From contig JAHHHO010000009.1 of the NCBI GenBank assembly GCA_019359315.1, positions 62,001 through 126,000 of the forward strand: a DNA stretch of 64,000 nt. Reading direction: 5' to 3'. This DNA comes from Myxacorys californica WJT36-NPBG1 (GTDB lineage: Bacteria; Cyanobacteriota; Cyanobacteriia; Leptolyngbyales; Leptolyngbyaceae). Shown piece by piece: positions 11,103 through 18,529 of the stretch (within the stretch, counting starts at the first letter, position 1; each line of letters begins with the position of its first letter). The notes beneath the pieces are model-generated. The model did not search any database and was not told the DNA's origin. It worked only from the letters and a program-made list of their open reading frames with translations. The position numbers and the translations under genes are program-made.

Positions 11103-11131
11103 GCTCTCTAGGAGGCTTTAGCCTAAAGAGC
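11103..11131 (+). other. Hairpin in leader of small acidic gene
   Basis: GCTCTCTAGG (11103-11112) pairs with CCTAAAGAGC (11122-11131) with one mismatch and a 9-base loop. It lies 29 bases before the ATG at 11160. It could be a leader hairpin or a terminator of an upstream transcript; no T-run follows. Confidence 0.35.
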
Positions 11132-11159
11132 GTAGAGCAAGACAGAACAAGAGGTCAAC

Positions 11160-11390
11160 ATGACTGAAGAATCCCGTCCACCTATCCAATTAGCGGTTCA
11201 TGAATCGGCTGATCCGAGTGAAATTAGTGCTAATCCGGAGGCAGAAGCCTCTGGAGAGCTAACCGATCGCAATGACTCGGTTCATGACGATGAAAATGTC
11301 GATGTTCCGACTCCAAGTGTGCTTGATACTTCTGAGAGTAGGACTCTTGGAGATGACCAAATCAGCATCGTAAACCGGAGCGCCGGGTAA
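11160..11390 (+). CDS. Small acidic hypothetical protein
   Basis: A 76-aa protein preceded by AAGAGG 5 bases before the ATG. It is rich in Asp, Glu, Ser and Thr, with no hydrophobic core, membrane segment or recognised motif, and is likely disordered. It lies between the 21-bp repeat arrays and faces the DUF5615 gene convergently (93-base gap). The only support for coding is the good ribosome-binding site and the acidic composition. It may be a chance ORF. Confidence 0.45.
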   Translation: MTEESRPPIQLAVHESADPSEISANPEAEASGELTDRNDSVHDDENVDVPTPSVLDTSESRTLGDDQISIVNRSAG

Positions 11391-11483
11391 GATACACCGT
11401 TTCTGTCTTTTCAAAACAAGCGCTAGAAAGTGAACGCCGAGTGTGGTACTCCAGGTTTGCAATCGATTAGATGTGGCTTTCTC

Positions 11484-11831
11484 CTAGAGCGGAAAATACT
11501 GAATCTGACCCTCTAATTCTCCTTCTGAACTGCAATCGACAACGATCAGCACATCGTCTATCACCTGTCCGACTTGTGCCGATGTACTCACTTCAATCAC
11601 ACCGGGCATCGGCAAACCTTGTTCTACTCGGTCGTAGGCGAAGCGGGTAATTGTAGCAACATCATGAGTCAGTAAAACCCTACCTTCCTGGGCTGCCCAT
11701 GCCAAAATTGTCGGATCATCCTCGCCCGACAGCCCAACGTCCTGAACTCGAACAATATCGATACTAGATCTACGGCGTAGCAGACCTCTCACGATAGTAT
11801 TGTCAAAGTTTTCGTCAGCAAGCAGCTTCAC
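11484..11831 (-). CDS. DUF5615 PIN-like toxin
   Basis: A 115-aa DUF5615 (PIN-like) protein, probably the toxin of a type II toxin-antitoxin pair. It begins with MKLLADENF, where the conserved Asp of the PIN active site follows the first strand. DVGLSGEDDPTILAWAAQEG and VLLTHD supply further acidic positions typical of the family. It starts with GTG at 11831, whose G is also the last base of the upstream antitoxin stop (TAGTG), so translation is coupled. RNase activity is expected from the fold but not shown here. Confidence 0.88.
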   Translation of the reverse strand: MKLLADENFDNTIVRGLLRRRSSIDIVRVQDVGLSGEDDPTILAWAAQEGRVLLTHDVATITRFAYDRVEQGLPMPGVIEVSTSAQVGQVIDDVLIVVDCSSEGELEGQIQYFPL

Positions 11832-12166
11832 TAGGTTTCCTGTTGAGCTTTACGGACTAGCAATCTATCACGTAGTCCTTGCGGGTCAAACCTTGCCTCG
11901 TTCATCTTGCGAACTTCTTGAGCTTGTTGCTGTCGTTGCTGTAGGTACGCTTCAACTTCTTGTGGGTGGTTCAGGTAAAAGGCAATCACAGAATACACAT
12001 CAGCAAGATTAAGCGATGGATAGCGATAGACAATTTCCTCTGCGGTTGCTCCCTGTTGAAAGACCGCAACGACCGTGTCTAGCGTTACACGAGTTTTGCC
12101 TACCCGAAGTACGCCGTCAGCCGTAAATTCTAGGGGTACAGGTTCAGCCGCGATCGCTAATGTCAT
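11831..12166 (-). CDS. DUF433 antitoxin
   Basis: A 111-aa DUF433 protein. The family has a winged-helix-like DNA-binding domain and is usually encoded just upstream of DUF5615 toxins, as here. The core reads VLRVGKTRVTLDTVVAVFQQ, then GATAEEIVYRYPSLNLADVY and YLNHPQEVEAYL. The C-terminal tail, rich in Gln and Arg, probably wraps the toxin. Antitoxin-first order and the 1-base overlap fit coupled expression and autorepression (inferred). Confidence 0.88.
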   Translation of the reverse strand: MTLAIAAEPVPLEFTADGVLRVGKTRVTLDTVVAVFQQGATAEEIVYRYPSLNLADVYSVIAFYLNHPQEVEAYLQQRQQQAQEVRKMNEARFDPQGLRDRLLVRKAQQET

Positions 12167-12264
12167 AATTCATACCAGAGCAGTTGTTTCTAATAGTAAC
12201 AAACCCTAGTATGACTCTCAGCATGGCTCTTGGTAGGGCTCTTGGCACTGTGCAAAGCCCTCGT

Positions 12265-12485
12265 TTCCAATCTTGAGAGTGCTACCTTTCAACTAAAACA
12301 GGACTGTTTATAGTCGAAATAGAAACGTTCCTACTTAAAATAGGAACCGTTCTACTTAAAACAGGAATCGTCCTATCTGAAGCTGCATTATTTCTGTCCG
12401 AAATAGAAATGGCGCTACCTGAAACAGGATTACTTCTATTGAATCGAGGAATGCTGCCCAGAAAAATGAGAATCGTCCTGTGGAG
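12265..12485. repeat. Degenerate 21-bp palindromic tandem array (array B)
   Basis: About ten units in exact 21-base register begin at 12265, 12286, 12307, 12328, 12349, 12370, 12391, 12412, 12433 and 12454, with a partial unit at 12475. The best unit is TTCCTACTTAAAATAGGAAC, a near palindrome. Others diverge to roughly half identity but keep CTA/CTG near the start and AGGA/AGAA near the end. It fills most of the 330-base gap between the antitoxin start and the 3' end of the N-formylglutamate amidohydrolase gene, and matches array A. Confidence 0.78.
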
Positions 12486-12496
12486 TCAGTATACTT

Positions 12497-13273
12497 TCAT
12501 CGCAATCTCCCCACGATCGCTGCAAAAATCTTCTCAAACGTCTCTCTTGCTCTCACCAACTCCTCTACATTCCAGTCAGGTGGCTGCGGTTGATCCAACT
12601 GCGACCCCTTGAGATACACCGGATACCGGACTTCAATCTGAAGCGCTTCTACATCAGGCAGTTGTCCGTAGTGTTTGGTGATGAATCCACCGTTAAACAC
12701 CTTATTTTTCACCACGCGATACCACTGCCGATTAAACGCCCGCGCCACTGCATCGATCATGTCCTCCGAACAGGTTTCTCCATTGCGATTTCCTAGACAA
12801 ATATCATCGGTAATTAGCCCCAGAAAGCTGTGTAGATCCAAAAAATAGACCCGTCCAAAGCGATCGCGCGTCCCTTCTAAAAGCGCGTTCAGCTTGGCAT
12901 GATACGGATCGTAAAATTCCTCAATTCGCCGCTCAATCTCCGCTTGAGTTGGCAAAACTCGATAAATCGGTTGCCCAAATGCGGTTGTTTCAGGAATTAC
13001 CGATGTCCAGAAACTGCCAAATTCAGGCTTTTTTACCGCTCGGTTAAGATCCACAACATAGCGGCTGTGCGTGGCCTGCATCACTGTGATTCCTAGCTGC
13101 GGCAAAAATTGGTAGAGATGGTCAAGATGCCAATCGCTATTCGGCAGTGCCTTTAAATGCTCCGGCGTCATCGTCGCCGCGATCGCATCTGGCACAAATA
13201 GCCCACTATGCGGCAGATTTGCCACAATTGGCACTGCCTCAACCGTAGGCAACGAAAGTTTAAATAGCTCCAT
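12497..13273 (-). CDS. N-formylglutamate amidohydrolase family protein
   Basis: A 258-aa member of the N-formylglutamate amidohydrolase family (zinc-dependent hydrolysis of N-formyl-glutamate or related N-acyl substrates). Visible features are VANLPHSGLFVPD, SRYVVDLNRAVKKP, VYFLDLHSFLGL (metal-ligand region) and LQIEVRYPVYL. ATG 13273 was preferred over an upstream start at 13312, since the upstream Uma2 gene ends at 13278 and the sequence before MELFKL is not family-like. No other histidine-degradation gene is nearby, so the substrate is uncertain. The 21-bp repeat array lies just after its stop. Confidence 0.85.
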   Translation of the reverse strand: MELFKLSLPTVEAVPIVANLPHSGLFVPDAIAATMTPEHLKALPNSDWHLDHLYQFLPQLGITVMQATHSRYVVDLNRAVKKPEFGSFWTSVIPETTAFGQPIYRVLPTQAEIERRIEEFYDPYHAKLNALLEGTRDRFGRVYFLDLHSFLGLITDDICLGNRNGETCSEDMIDAVARAFNRQWYRVVKNKVFNGGFITKHYGQLPDVEALQIEVRYPVYLKGSQLDQPQPPDWNVEELVRARETFEKIFAAIVGRLR

Positions 13274-13277
13274 TCTG

Positions 13278-13931
13278 TTATACGTGTTGATTGATCCAAT
13301 CGCGCAACACAATCAACGCTTGCGCCAGCCCGATCGCGTCACTTTGTTCGAGAAACTCCAGCACTTGCGCCCCAGGCAAGAACGGAAACAAACCACTATT
13401 CGTCGATTCGACATATCGATCCCCTTGCGATCGATAGATCTGCAACGATCCTTTTAGAACGTCATCTCCAACCGTCGTAGTGTAGCGCCAAATTTCAGGA
13501 ACCCCCATTGCTCCATACAGACTCAACCGATCTAACGAGCCACTAGATACCGCCACATCGACAACTAACTCAGGCGGAGCCACTCGCTCTAGATCTAATT
13601 CAGCTCGCTTTTCGATCGCGATCGAACTGCCCACTGAATAACACCCCTCCGGCTGAATCGCCCGTCCCAAGTCGGCCCGTTTGAGCAAAAGCGACCCATT
13701 ACAATACAGAGGTATGTCTGCTTCTTCAGCTACAACCAGAAGCAACGTCTCGATTAAGCGATTGCAGCGGTCATGCTCTTCTAATGGCGTCATCATTTCC
13801 AGCTTGTCGCGATCGTAAGTCAGTCTTGCTGTTCGAGACGTGCCCAATTCACCTAGTAACGTCTCAAACTGTTGCCAACTCACCCCTGGCAGCATCACTC
13901 GCCTCTCAGAAGGGGAAGGATTCTTTGCCAT
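13278..13931 (-). CDS. Uma2-family (DUF820) protein with altered catalytic positions
   Basis: A 217-aa Uma2/DUF820 protein of the PD-(D/E)XK nuclease fold, a family greatly expanded in cyanobacteria and of unclear role. The family core is visible as PPELVVDVAVSS...RLSLYGAMGVPEIWRY. Canonical members read E-V where this has D-V, and KLxLY where this has RLSLY, so the acidic position is conservatively changed and the catalytic Lys is replaced by Arg. It lies 4 bases upstream of the amidohydrolase gene and is probably cotranscribed with it. Function unknown; activity may be reduced. Confidence 0.85.
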   Translation of the reverse strand: MAKNPSPSERRVMLPGVSWQQFETLLGELGTSRTARLTYDRDKLEMMTPLEEHDRCNRLIETLLLVVAEEADIPLYCNGSLLLKRADLGRAIQPEGCYSVGSSIAIEKRAELDLERVAPPELVVDVAVSSGSLDRLSLYGAMGVPEIWRYTTTVGDDVLKGSLQIYRSQGDRYVESTNSGLFPFLPGAQVLEFLEQSDAIGLAQALIVLRDWINQHV

Positions 13932-14075
13932 AAAACACCCCCAGCTCCAAAATCTTTATCCTACTGCCTTCTCAAAGCATCTCCGAGTGCCCTATTCAGC
14001 ACCTTAAAATGAGATCTCTTTCAGAAGACCCGCAGAACCGGATATTCTACTTCTTACGGAACATAGTCACTTAAA

Positions 14076-15428
14076 ATGCACTTCTCAAAAATTCTCATTG
14101 CAAATCGGGGAGAAATCGCCCTACGCATCATCCGCACCTGTGAAGAAATGGGCATTGCAACGGTGGCAGTGCATTCCACCATCGATCGCAACTCGCTCCA
14201 CGTTCAGCTTGCCGACGAAGCGGTCTGCATTGGCGACCCTCCCAGCAGCAAAAGCTACCTCAACATCCCTAACATCATTGCTGCTGCTCTGACCCGCAAC
14301 GCTACCGCCATTCACCCCGGCTACGGCTTTTTAGCCGAGAACGCCCGATTTGCTGAGATCTGCGCCGATCACAAAATCTCCTTTATCGGCCCCTCTCCCG
14401 ACTCCATTCGCTCCATGGGAGACAAATCTACGGCCAAGAAAACGATGCAGCGCGTTGGCGTGCCCACGGTTCCCGGCAGTAAAGGGTTGGTTCAGAACGA
14501 AGAAGAGGCGCGTGCGATCGCCCAAGCGATCGGCTACCCCGTAATCATCAAAGCCACCGCTGGCGGAGGCGGACGAGGAATGCGCCTCGTCACAGCGGAT
14601 GAGGAATTAGGCAAACTCTTTGCCGCCGCCCAAGGAGAAGCCGAAGCCGCCTTTGGAAACTCTGGTGTCTATGTCGAAAAGTTCGTGCAAAATCCTCGAC
14701 ACATCGAGTTTCAAATTCTGGCAGACAGCCAGGGCAATGTGATTCACCTCGGCGAACGTGAATGCTCGATTCAACGGCGACATCAAAAGCTGCTCGAAGA
14801 AGCACCAAGCTCTGCTCTCACGCCAGAGTTGCGAGAAAAAATGGGAACCGCCGCCGTGCTTGCTGCAAAATCGATCAACTATGTTGGAGCGGGCACAGTT
14901 GAATTTCTGCTCGACCAGTCCGGCGACTTCTATTTCATGGAAATGAATACTCGTATCCAGGTCGAACACCCCGTCACCGAAATGATTACCGGAATCGACC
15001 TGATCGCCGAGCAAATTCGGATTGCTCAAGGCGAACCTCTGCGTCTGACCCAAGACCAAGTTCAACTCAGCGGACATGCGATCGAGTGCCGCATCAACGC
15101 CGAAGACCCCGATCACAACTTCCGCCCCAGTCCGGGCAAAATCACCGGCTATCTTCCCCCCAGTGGTCCCGGTGTCAGAATGGATTCTCACGTTTACACC
15201 GACTACGAAATCCCGCCTTATTATGACTCTCTAATTGGAAAACTAATTGTTTGGAACCGCGATCGCCCCTCTGCCATCCGTCGCATGAAGCGTGCCCTGC
15301 GAGAATGCGCCGTCACTGGCCTCCCCACCACCATCAATTTTCACCAACGCATTCTCGAAACTAAAGAATTCCAACGCGGCGAAATCTACACCAACTTCGT
15401 TGACAAAGTCATGATGCCAAAAAAATAA
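14076..15428 (+). CDS. accC: Acetyl-CoA carboxylase, biotin carboxylase subunit
   Basis: A 450-aa ATP-grasp enzyme that carboxylates the biotin on AccB, the first half-reaction of malonyl-CoA formation. The N-terminus is [20 protein letters not shown]. The glycine-rich ATP loop is [14 protein letters not shown], with [16 protein letters not shown] after it. The metal/catalytic segment is [20 protein letters not shown]. Length matches the usual 447-450 aa. The order accC-yggT-psbX-ycf66 is seen in many cyanobacteria. Confidence 0.97.
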   Translation: MHFSKILIANRGEIALRIIRTCEEMGIATVAVHSTIDRNSLHVQLADEAVCIGDPPSSKSYLNIPNIIAAALTRNATAIHPGYGFLAENARFAEICADHKISFIGPSPDSIRSMGDKSTAKKTMQRVGVPTVPGSKGLVQNEEEARAIAQAIGYPVIIKATAGGGGRGMRLVTADEELGKLFAAAQGEAEAAFGNSGVYVEKFVQNPRHIEFQILADSQGNVIHLGERECSIQRRHQKLLEEAPSSALTPELREKMGTAAVLAAKSINYVGAGTVEFLLDQSGDFYFMEMNTRIQVEHPVTEMITGIDLIAEQIRIAQGEPLRLTQDQVQLSGHAIECRINAEDPDHNFRPSPGKITGYLPPSGPGVRMDSHVYTDYEIPPYYDSLIGKLIVWNRDRPSAIRRMKRALRECAVTGLPTTINFHQRILETKEFQRGEIYTNFVDKVMMPKK

Positions 15429-15503
15429 ACCTTCCCAAATTTAGCTAGATCTCAGAATCACCCCAATCTCGAATCTCCCACCCGTATTTCGTTTGCAGGG
15501 GGT

Positions 15504-15521
15504 TTGGGGGCAAGCCCCCAA
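15504..15521 (+). terminator. GC-rich hairpin downstream of accC
   Basis: TTGGGGG and CCCCCAA flank the loop CAAG, giving a strong stem 75 bases after accC. G-rich hairpins of this kind are common intergenic repeats in cyanobacteria. It lies between convergent accC and yggT and lacks a T-run, so terminator is one reading and dispersed repeat another. Confidence 0.5.
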
Positions 15522-15594
15522 GGATCGGAACCCGAAGTCTAGGCAGAAACAGAACACCGCCCGCCTACACCTCCCCTCCAGAATCACCAGCTCG

Positions 15595-15882
15595 CTAATG
15601 GAACGCCATTGTAATTAGCCCTTGCTGACCCAGCAATAGTTCTCTCACCAAACTAAAAATCCCCACCCAAAGAATCGGCGTAATATCCACCCCACCCAAC
15701 GGTGGAACAATTTTGCGCGACGGTGCTAAAAAAGGCTCCGTCGGAACCGCCACCAGATTGAAAGGAAACCTCTTCAAATCCACCTGCGGATACCACGTCA
15801 ACACAATCCGAAAAATAAAGAGAAACGTCATCAAGCCAAGCAGAATGCTAAATGACCAAGCCGCAACTGTAGAAACTGTCAT
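15595..15882 (-). CDS. YggT family membrane protein
   Basis: A 95-aa inner-membrane or thylakoid protein of the YggT family (Ycf19-related). Two hydrophobic stretches (residues about 5-30 and 68-90) flank the family signature RIVLTWYPQVD...NLVAVPTEPFLAPSRKIVPPLGG. Relatives are linked to cell or nucleoid/thylakoid organisation, but the role here is unknown. It is transcribed toward accC, with psbX diverging on the other side. Confidence 0.9.
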   Translation of the reverse strand: MTVSTVAAWSFSILLGLMTFLFIFRIVLTWYPQVDLKRFPFNLVAVPTEPFLAPSRKIVPPLGGVDITPILWVGIFSLVRELLLGQQGLITMAFH

Positions 15883-16091
15883 AACCTGTAGCGCCTAAAT
15901 GTTTAAGCTTTGTAACTCTTTCTCATTCTATCGAGAATCAGTCAACCTCACCAAACCCCTTTACACTGACACTCTTCTAACTCCACCGCCCCAGCGCTCC
16001 TCTCCATCCCTGATCTTGATCTATACAACGTTGTGACAAACCATTAAAATTATTAGCACTTGGTTGTTGTCTTCAAAGGATAGTAAAGTCC

Positions 16092-16214
16092 ATGACTCCT
16101 TCTTTAATGAACTTTTTGCTCAGCCTCCTCGCGGGTCTACTGATTGTTGTCGTTCCGGCAACCGTTTTTCTCGTCGTCATCAGTCAAGCTGATAAAGTTC
16201 AACGCGGCTCATAA
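16092..16214 (+). CDS. psbX: Photosystem II reaction center protein PsbX
   Basis: A 40-aa single-span protein, MTPSLMNFLLSLLAG at the start, then a hydrophobic helix (LIVVVPATVFLVVISQ) and the charged tail ADKVQRGS. This matches cyanobacterial PsbX, a low-molecular-weight PSII subunit near cytochrome b559 that affects quinone exchange at the QB site. AAAGGA lies 11 bases before the ATG. Position upstream of ycf66 is typical. Confidence 0.93.
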   Translation: MTPSLMNFLLSLLAGLLIVVVPATVFLVVISQADKVQRGS

Positions 16215-16284
16215 CCGTTCGCGAATAGCTGCCAACGTATTAAAATTTCTCTCAAGCTGAAATCACAGCGATAATTAAGCTCAG

Positions 16285-16344
16285 CCTCAGTTTCCGTCGA
16301 GACATTGCTACTTGTAGCCATTCTCTTCACCGACTGAGGTTTTT
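16285..16344 (+). terminator. Probable psbX terminator
   Basis: CCTCAGT (16285-16291) and ACTGAGG (16333-16339) can pair, with a nested GCTAC/GTAGC stem in the loop, followed by five T bases. It lies 70 bases after psbX and before ycf66. The large outer loop lowers confidence. Confidence 0.45.
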
Positions 16345-16412
16345 GCTTGCAGTTTGGTGGTGCTTTGAATCGTTAGCCGCTAACATAGGTCTTATCTAGG
16401 AGAAGCGATCGC

Positions 16413-17180
16413 ATGAGTATTTTTGATATTGGTTTAGCGAGTAGTTCCCACCTATACTTGGCGCAAGTTGCCTTTCAGTTCAATCTCGCCAGCGTGACGG
16501 GAATTGTCCTCGCCGTTGGCGGCGCAGCGCTCTATGCCGTGCGATCGGTGCGCCCGCAACTGTCTAGAGACCACGACATCTTCTTCTCGGCGGTTGGTCT
16601 GCTCTGCGGCTTAATTCTTATCTTCTACGGCTGGCGCTTTGACCCGATCATGCAATTCGGTCAAGTGTTGCTCAGCGGCTCCGCTATTTTCTTCGTGGTA
16701 GAGAATTTGCGTCTACGCCAAGTCTCTACCGAGCAAGCCAAACGCACCGCCCCGATTGTCGATAACGAGCGTCCGGTCAGTCGCACATATCAAGCCGAAT
16801 TTGACGATCGCGAGATGTTTGACGAACGGGCTGAGCGGAGAATTCGCAGCAGTCGAGACGTGCGATCGCGCGATGACTACGAAGAGCGTCCGACCCGTCG
16901 CCCGACCTCCCGCAACGAACCCCGCCTCGCACCTGCTGAGCGTCGCCCGACCCGCCGTTCTGCTGACGATCCACTCGTGGATGATGTCAACGATACATCA
17001 GGTGGTTGGGGCAGTGGTTCTCGCAGTCGCACTACTCCCTCTCGATCTCCGAATCGCTCTGCCCGTCCTAAGCGTCGCCCCTCTGAGAACGTCAACCGAC
17101 CTAGCAGAGATGATGCCAACTATGTAGACTACCGACCCATTGATCCCAACGACAACGAGCGGGACAACTGGAGCGAGTAA
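16413..17180 (+). CDS. ycf66: Ycf66 family protein
   Basis: A 255-aa Ycf66 protein. The first 100 residues hold the conserved part with hydrophobic spans (about 25-45, 57-72, 80-95) and VGGAALYAVRSVRPQLSRDH. The remaining 150 residues are hydrophilic, rich in Arg, Asp and Ser with repeated RRPTSR-like pieces, and probably disordered. CTAGGAG lies 9 bases before the ATG. Ycf66 is conserved in cyanobacteria and some plastids; its function is not established. The psbX linkage suggests a photosynthetic membrane role (inference). Confidence 0.92.
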   Translation: MSIFDIGLASSSHLYLAQVAFQFNLASVTGIVLAVGGAALYAVRSVRPQLSRDHDIFFSAVGLLCGLILIFYGWRFDPIMQFGQVLLSGSAIFFVVENLRLRQVSTEQAKRTAPIVDNERPVSRTYQAEFDDREMFDERAERRIRSSRDVRSRDDYEERPTRRPTSRNEPRLAPAERRPTRRSADDPLVDDVNDTSGGWGSGSRSRTTPSRSPNRSARPKRRPSENVNRPSRDDANYVDYRPIDPNDNERDNWSE

Positions 17181-17205
17181 ATCAGCAAAACTTAAATTGG
17201 GTTTG

Positions 17206-17239
17206 GGAGCGTACAGTATTAGTGCGCTCCTAATTTTTT
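17206..17239 (+). terminator. Intrinsic terminator of ycf66
   Basis: GGAGCG (17206-17211) pairs with CGCTCC (17225-17230) and is followed by TAATTTTTT. It lies 25 bases after the ycf66 stop and has a classic rho-independent form. Confidence 0.75.
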
Positions 17240-17266
17240 GAGCCAAATTTTCAATCCGTCGGTTGA

Positions 17267-17803
17267 ATGGTAATGAGGCTACATTTTTTTGCAATAGGAT
17301 GGCTATTGTGCGTTTTGGCTGCCTGTAGCCCGGTTGAAACCGTGCTGGGCGGATCTTCGCTCAATAGCCGCTACAACGATGAGCAGCCGTCGCTTAGCGG
17401 TGATGGTCGCCTGATGGCGTTTGTTTCTGATCGCCAAGGAGGACGGAACATTCTGGTATATAACCTAGAGGAACGACGGTTTATCGACCTGCCACGCTTA
17501 AACCGACGCAATGCGATCGCCGAAAGTCCCAGCCTCAGCTATACGGGTCGTTATTTAGTCTATTTGTCGAGCGATCGCGGCATCCCCGAACTTCGCCTCT
17601 ACGATCGCGCGGTCGGGCAATCTCAATCGTTGTTATCGCTGTATCAAGGCTGGGTGCGACACCCAAACATCAGTCCCGACGGGCGATATGTCACCTTTGA
17701 GAGTAGCAGTCGCGGACAGTGGGACATTGAAGTGTTTGACCGGGGGGCAGGAATCGAGTTAGATATTCCGAATGGGCGTCCTGTCGTGTCACCGAGTCCT
17801 TAG
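17267..17803 (+). CDS. TolB-like beta-propeller lipoprotein (first of pair)
   Basis: A 178-aa protein with a signal peptide ending in a lipobox (VLAACS, Cys near residue 20), so probably membrane-anchored on the periplasmic side. The rest holds about three TolB/PD40-type blades, each with an (S/G)xDGRxxxFxS(D/S)RxG pattern: LSGDGRLMAFVSDRQGG, LSYTGRYLVYLSSDRG and ISPDGRYVTFESSSRGQ. Too short for a complete propeller, so it may oligomerise or pair with the next gene product. The two genes abut directly. Confidence 0.85.
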   Translation: MVMRLHFFAIGWLLCVLAACSPVETVLGGSSLNSRYNDEQPSLSGDGRLMAFVSDRQGGRNILVYNLEERRFIDLPRLNRRNAIAESPSLSYTGRYLVYLSSDRGIPELRLYDRAVGQSQSLLSLYQGWVRHPNISPDGRYVTFESSSRGQWDIEVFDRGAGIELDIPNGRPVVSPSP

Positions 17804-18343
17804 TTGAAGTTTATTTTGGTGAACCGTTCTACTGTTGTCATTGCAGCTATCACGACTCTACTTAGCGGATGTAGGGGAAGTCACCTGATTGGATTTCCGT
17901 TTGATCCCGTTGGCGGACGCAGCTTGAACAGCGCCTTTGCCGAGCTCAACCCGCGCATTTCCAGACAATTCATTGTGTTCGCCTCCGATCGGCGCGGCAA
18001 TCAAGATATTTATCTTTACGATACGATCGCTCAACGCCTGATCGATCTACCCGGACTGAACGCCTTCGACACCGTTGAGTCAAACCCCTCGGTTACAGAA
18101 GATGGTCGATATATCGTATTTGAAGGGAGCCGTCAGGGAAGATCTGGAATTTATCTCTACGATCGCGAGTATCGTCAACTGAGAAACTTAACCGAGAGCC
18201 TGCGCGCCGAAGTCCGAAACCCGGTAATTAGCGCTGATGGACGCGCGATCGCGTTCGAGTCAAACGCTAGAGGTCAGTGGGATTTGCTGGTTTACAACCG
18301 AGCCGGACAGCCCCTACCCGGAATTCAGACTGACCCCCAATGA
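17804..18343 (+). CDS. TolB-like beta-propeller lipoprotein (second of pair)
   Basis: A 179-aa paralogue of the preceding gene with the same layout: hydrophobic N-terminus with lipobox TLLSGC, then three PD40-like blades (FIVFASDRRGNQDIYLYD, VTEDGRYIVFEGSRQG, ISADGRAIAFESNARGQWD). Shared phrases such as SRGQWDIEVFDR and ARGQWDLLVYNR point to tandem duplication. TTG 17804 directly follows the upstream TAG; GTG 17819 is an alternative start. The substrate or partner is unknown. It converges on hli with a 6-base gap. Confidence 0.83.
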   Translation: MKFILVNRSTVVIAAITTLLSGCRGSHLIGFPFDPVGGRSLNSAFAELNPRISRQFIVFASDRRGNQDIYLYDTIAQRLIDLPGLNAFDTVESNPSVTEDGRYIVFEGSRQGRSGIYLYDREYRQLRNLTESLRAEVRNPVISADGRAIAFESNARGQWDLLVYNRAGQPLPGIQTDPQ

Positions 18344-18349
18344 AAACCG

Positions 18350-18529
18350 CTAAAAGCCCAGCCACGTAAAGAAGTCCTGACGGGTGACAAACTGGAGAAT
18401 CAGCAGTGCGACAAATCCGATCATGGCAAATCGACCATTAATTTGTTCAGCATAAGCCGTCCAACCAAAGCCAGGCTCGGGCGAATTGTCTGATTTCAAG
18501 TCAGTATCTGGAGTGGAATCAGGGTTCAT
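18350..18529 (-). CDS. High-light-inducible protein (Hlip/Scp)
   Basis: A 59-aa one-helix protein with the chlorophyll-binding signature AEQINGRFAMIGFVALLILQ (Glu-Asn-Gly-Arg then helix), near residue 27. Hlips bind chlorophyll and carotenoids, quench excess energy and help PSII assembly and repair in thylakoids. The N-terminal 20 residues are acidic and polar. Its ATG overlaps the sdhB stop in an ATGA tetranucleotide, so it is probably translated from the sdhB message. A second, stress-induced promoter inside sdhB is possible but was not identified. Confidence 0.93.
   Translation of the reverse strand: MNPDSTPDTDLKSDNSPEPGFGWTAYAEQINGRFAMIGFVALLILQFVTRQDFFTWLGF

Noticed and set aside
11160-11462. 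Reverse frame at 11259-11462 opposite the acidic ORF
   Set aside because: No start context and overlaps the better supported frame.
12265-12485. CRISPR array interpretation of the 21-bp repeats
   Set aside because: Units are contiguous with no unique spacers, strongly divergent, and no cas gene is near.
14607-15191. 194-aa reverse frame within accC
   Set aside because: accC is unmistakable on the plus strand; the reverse frame has shadow composition and no family features.
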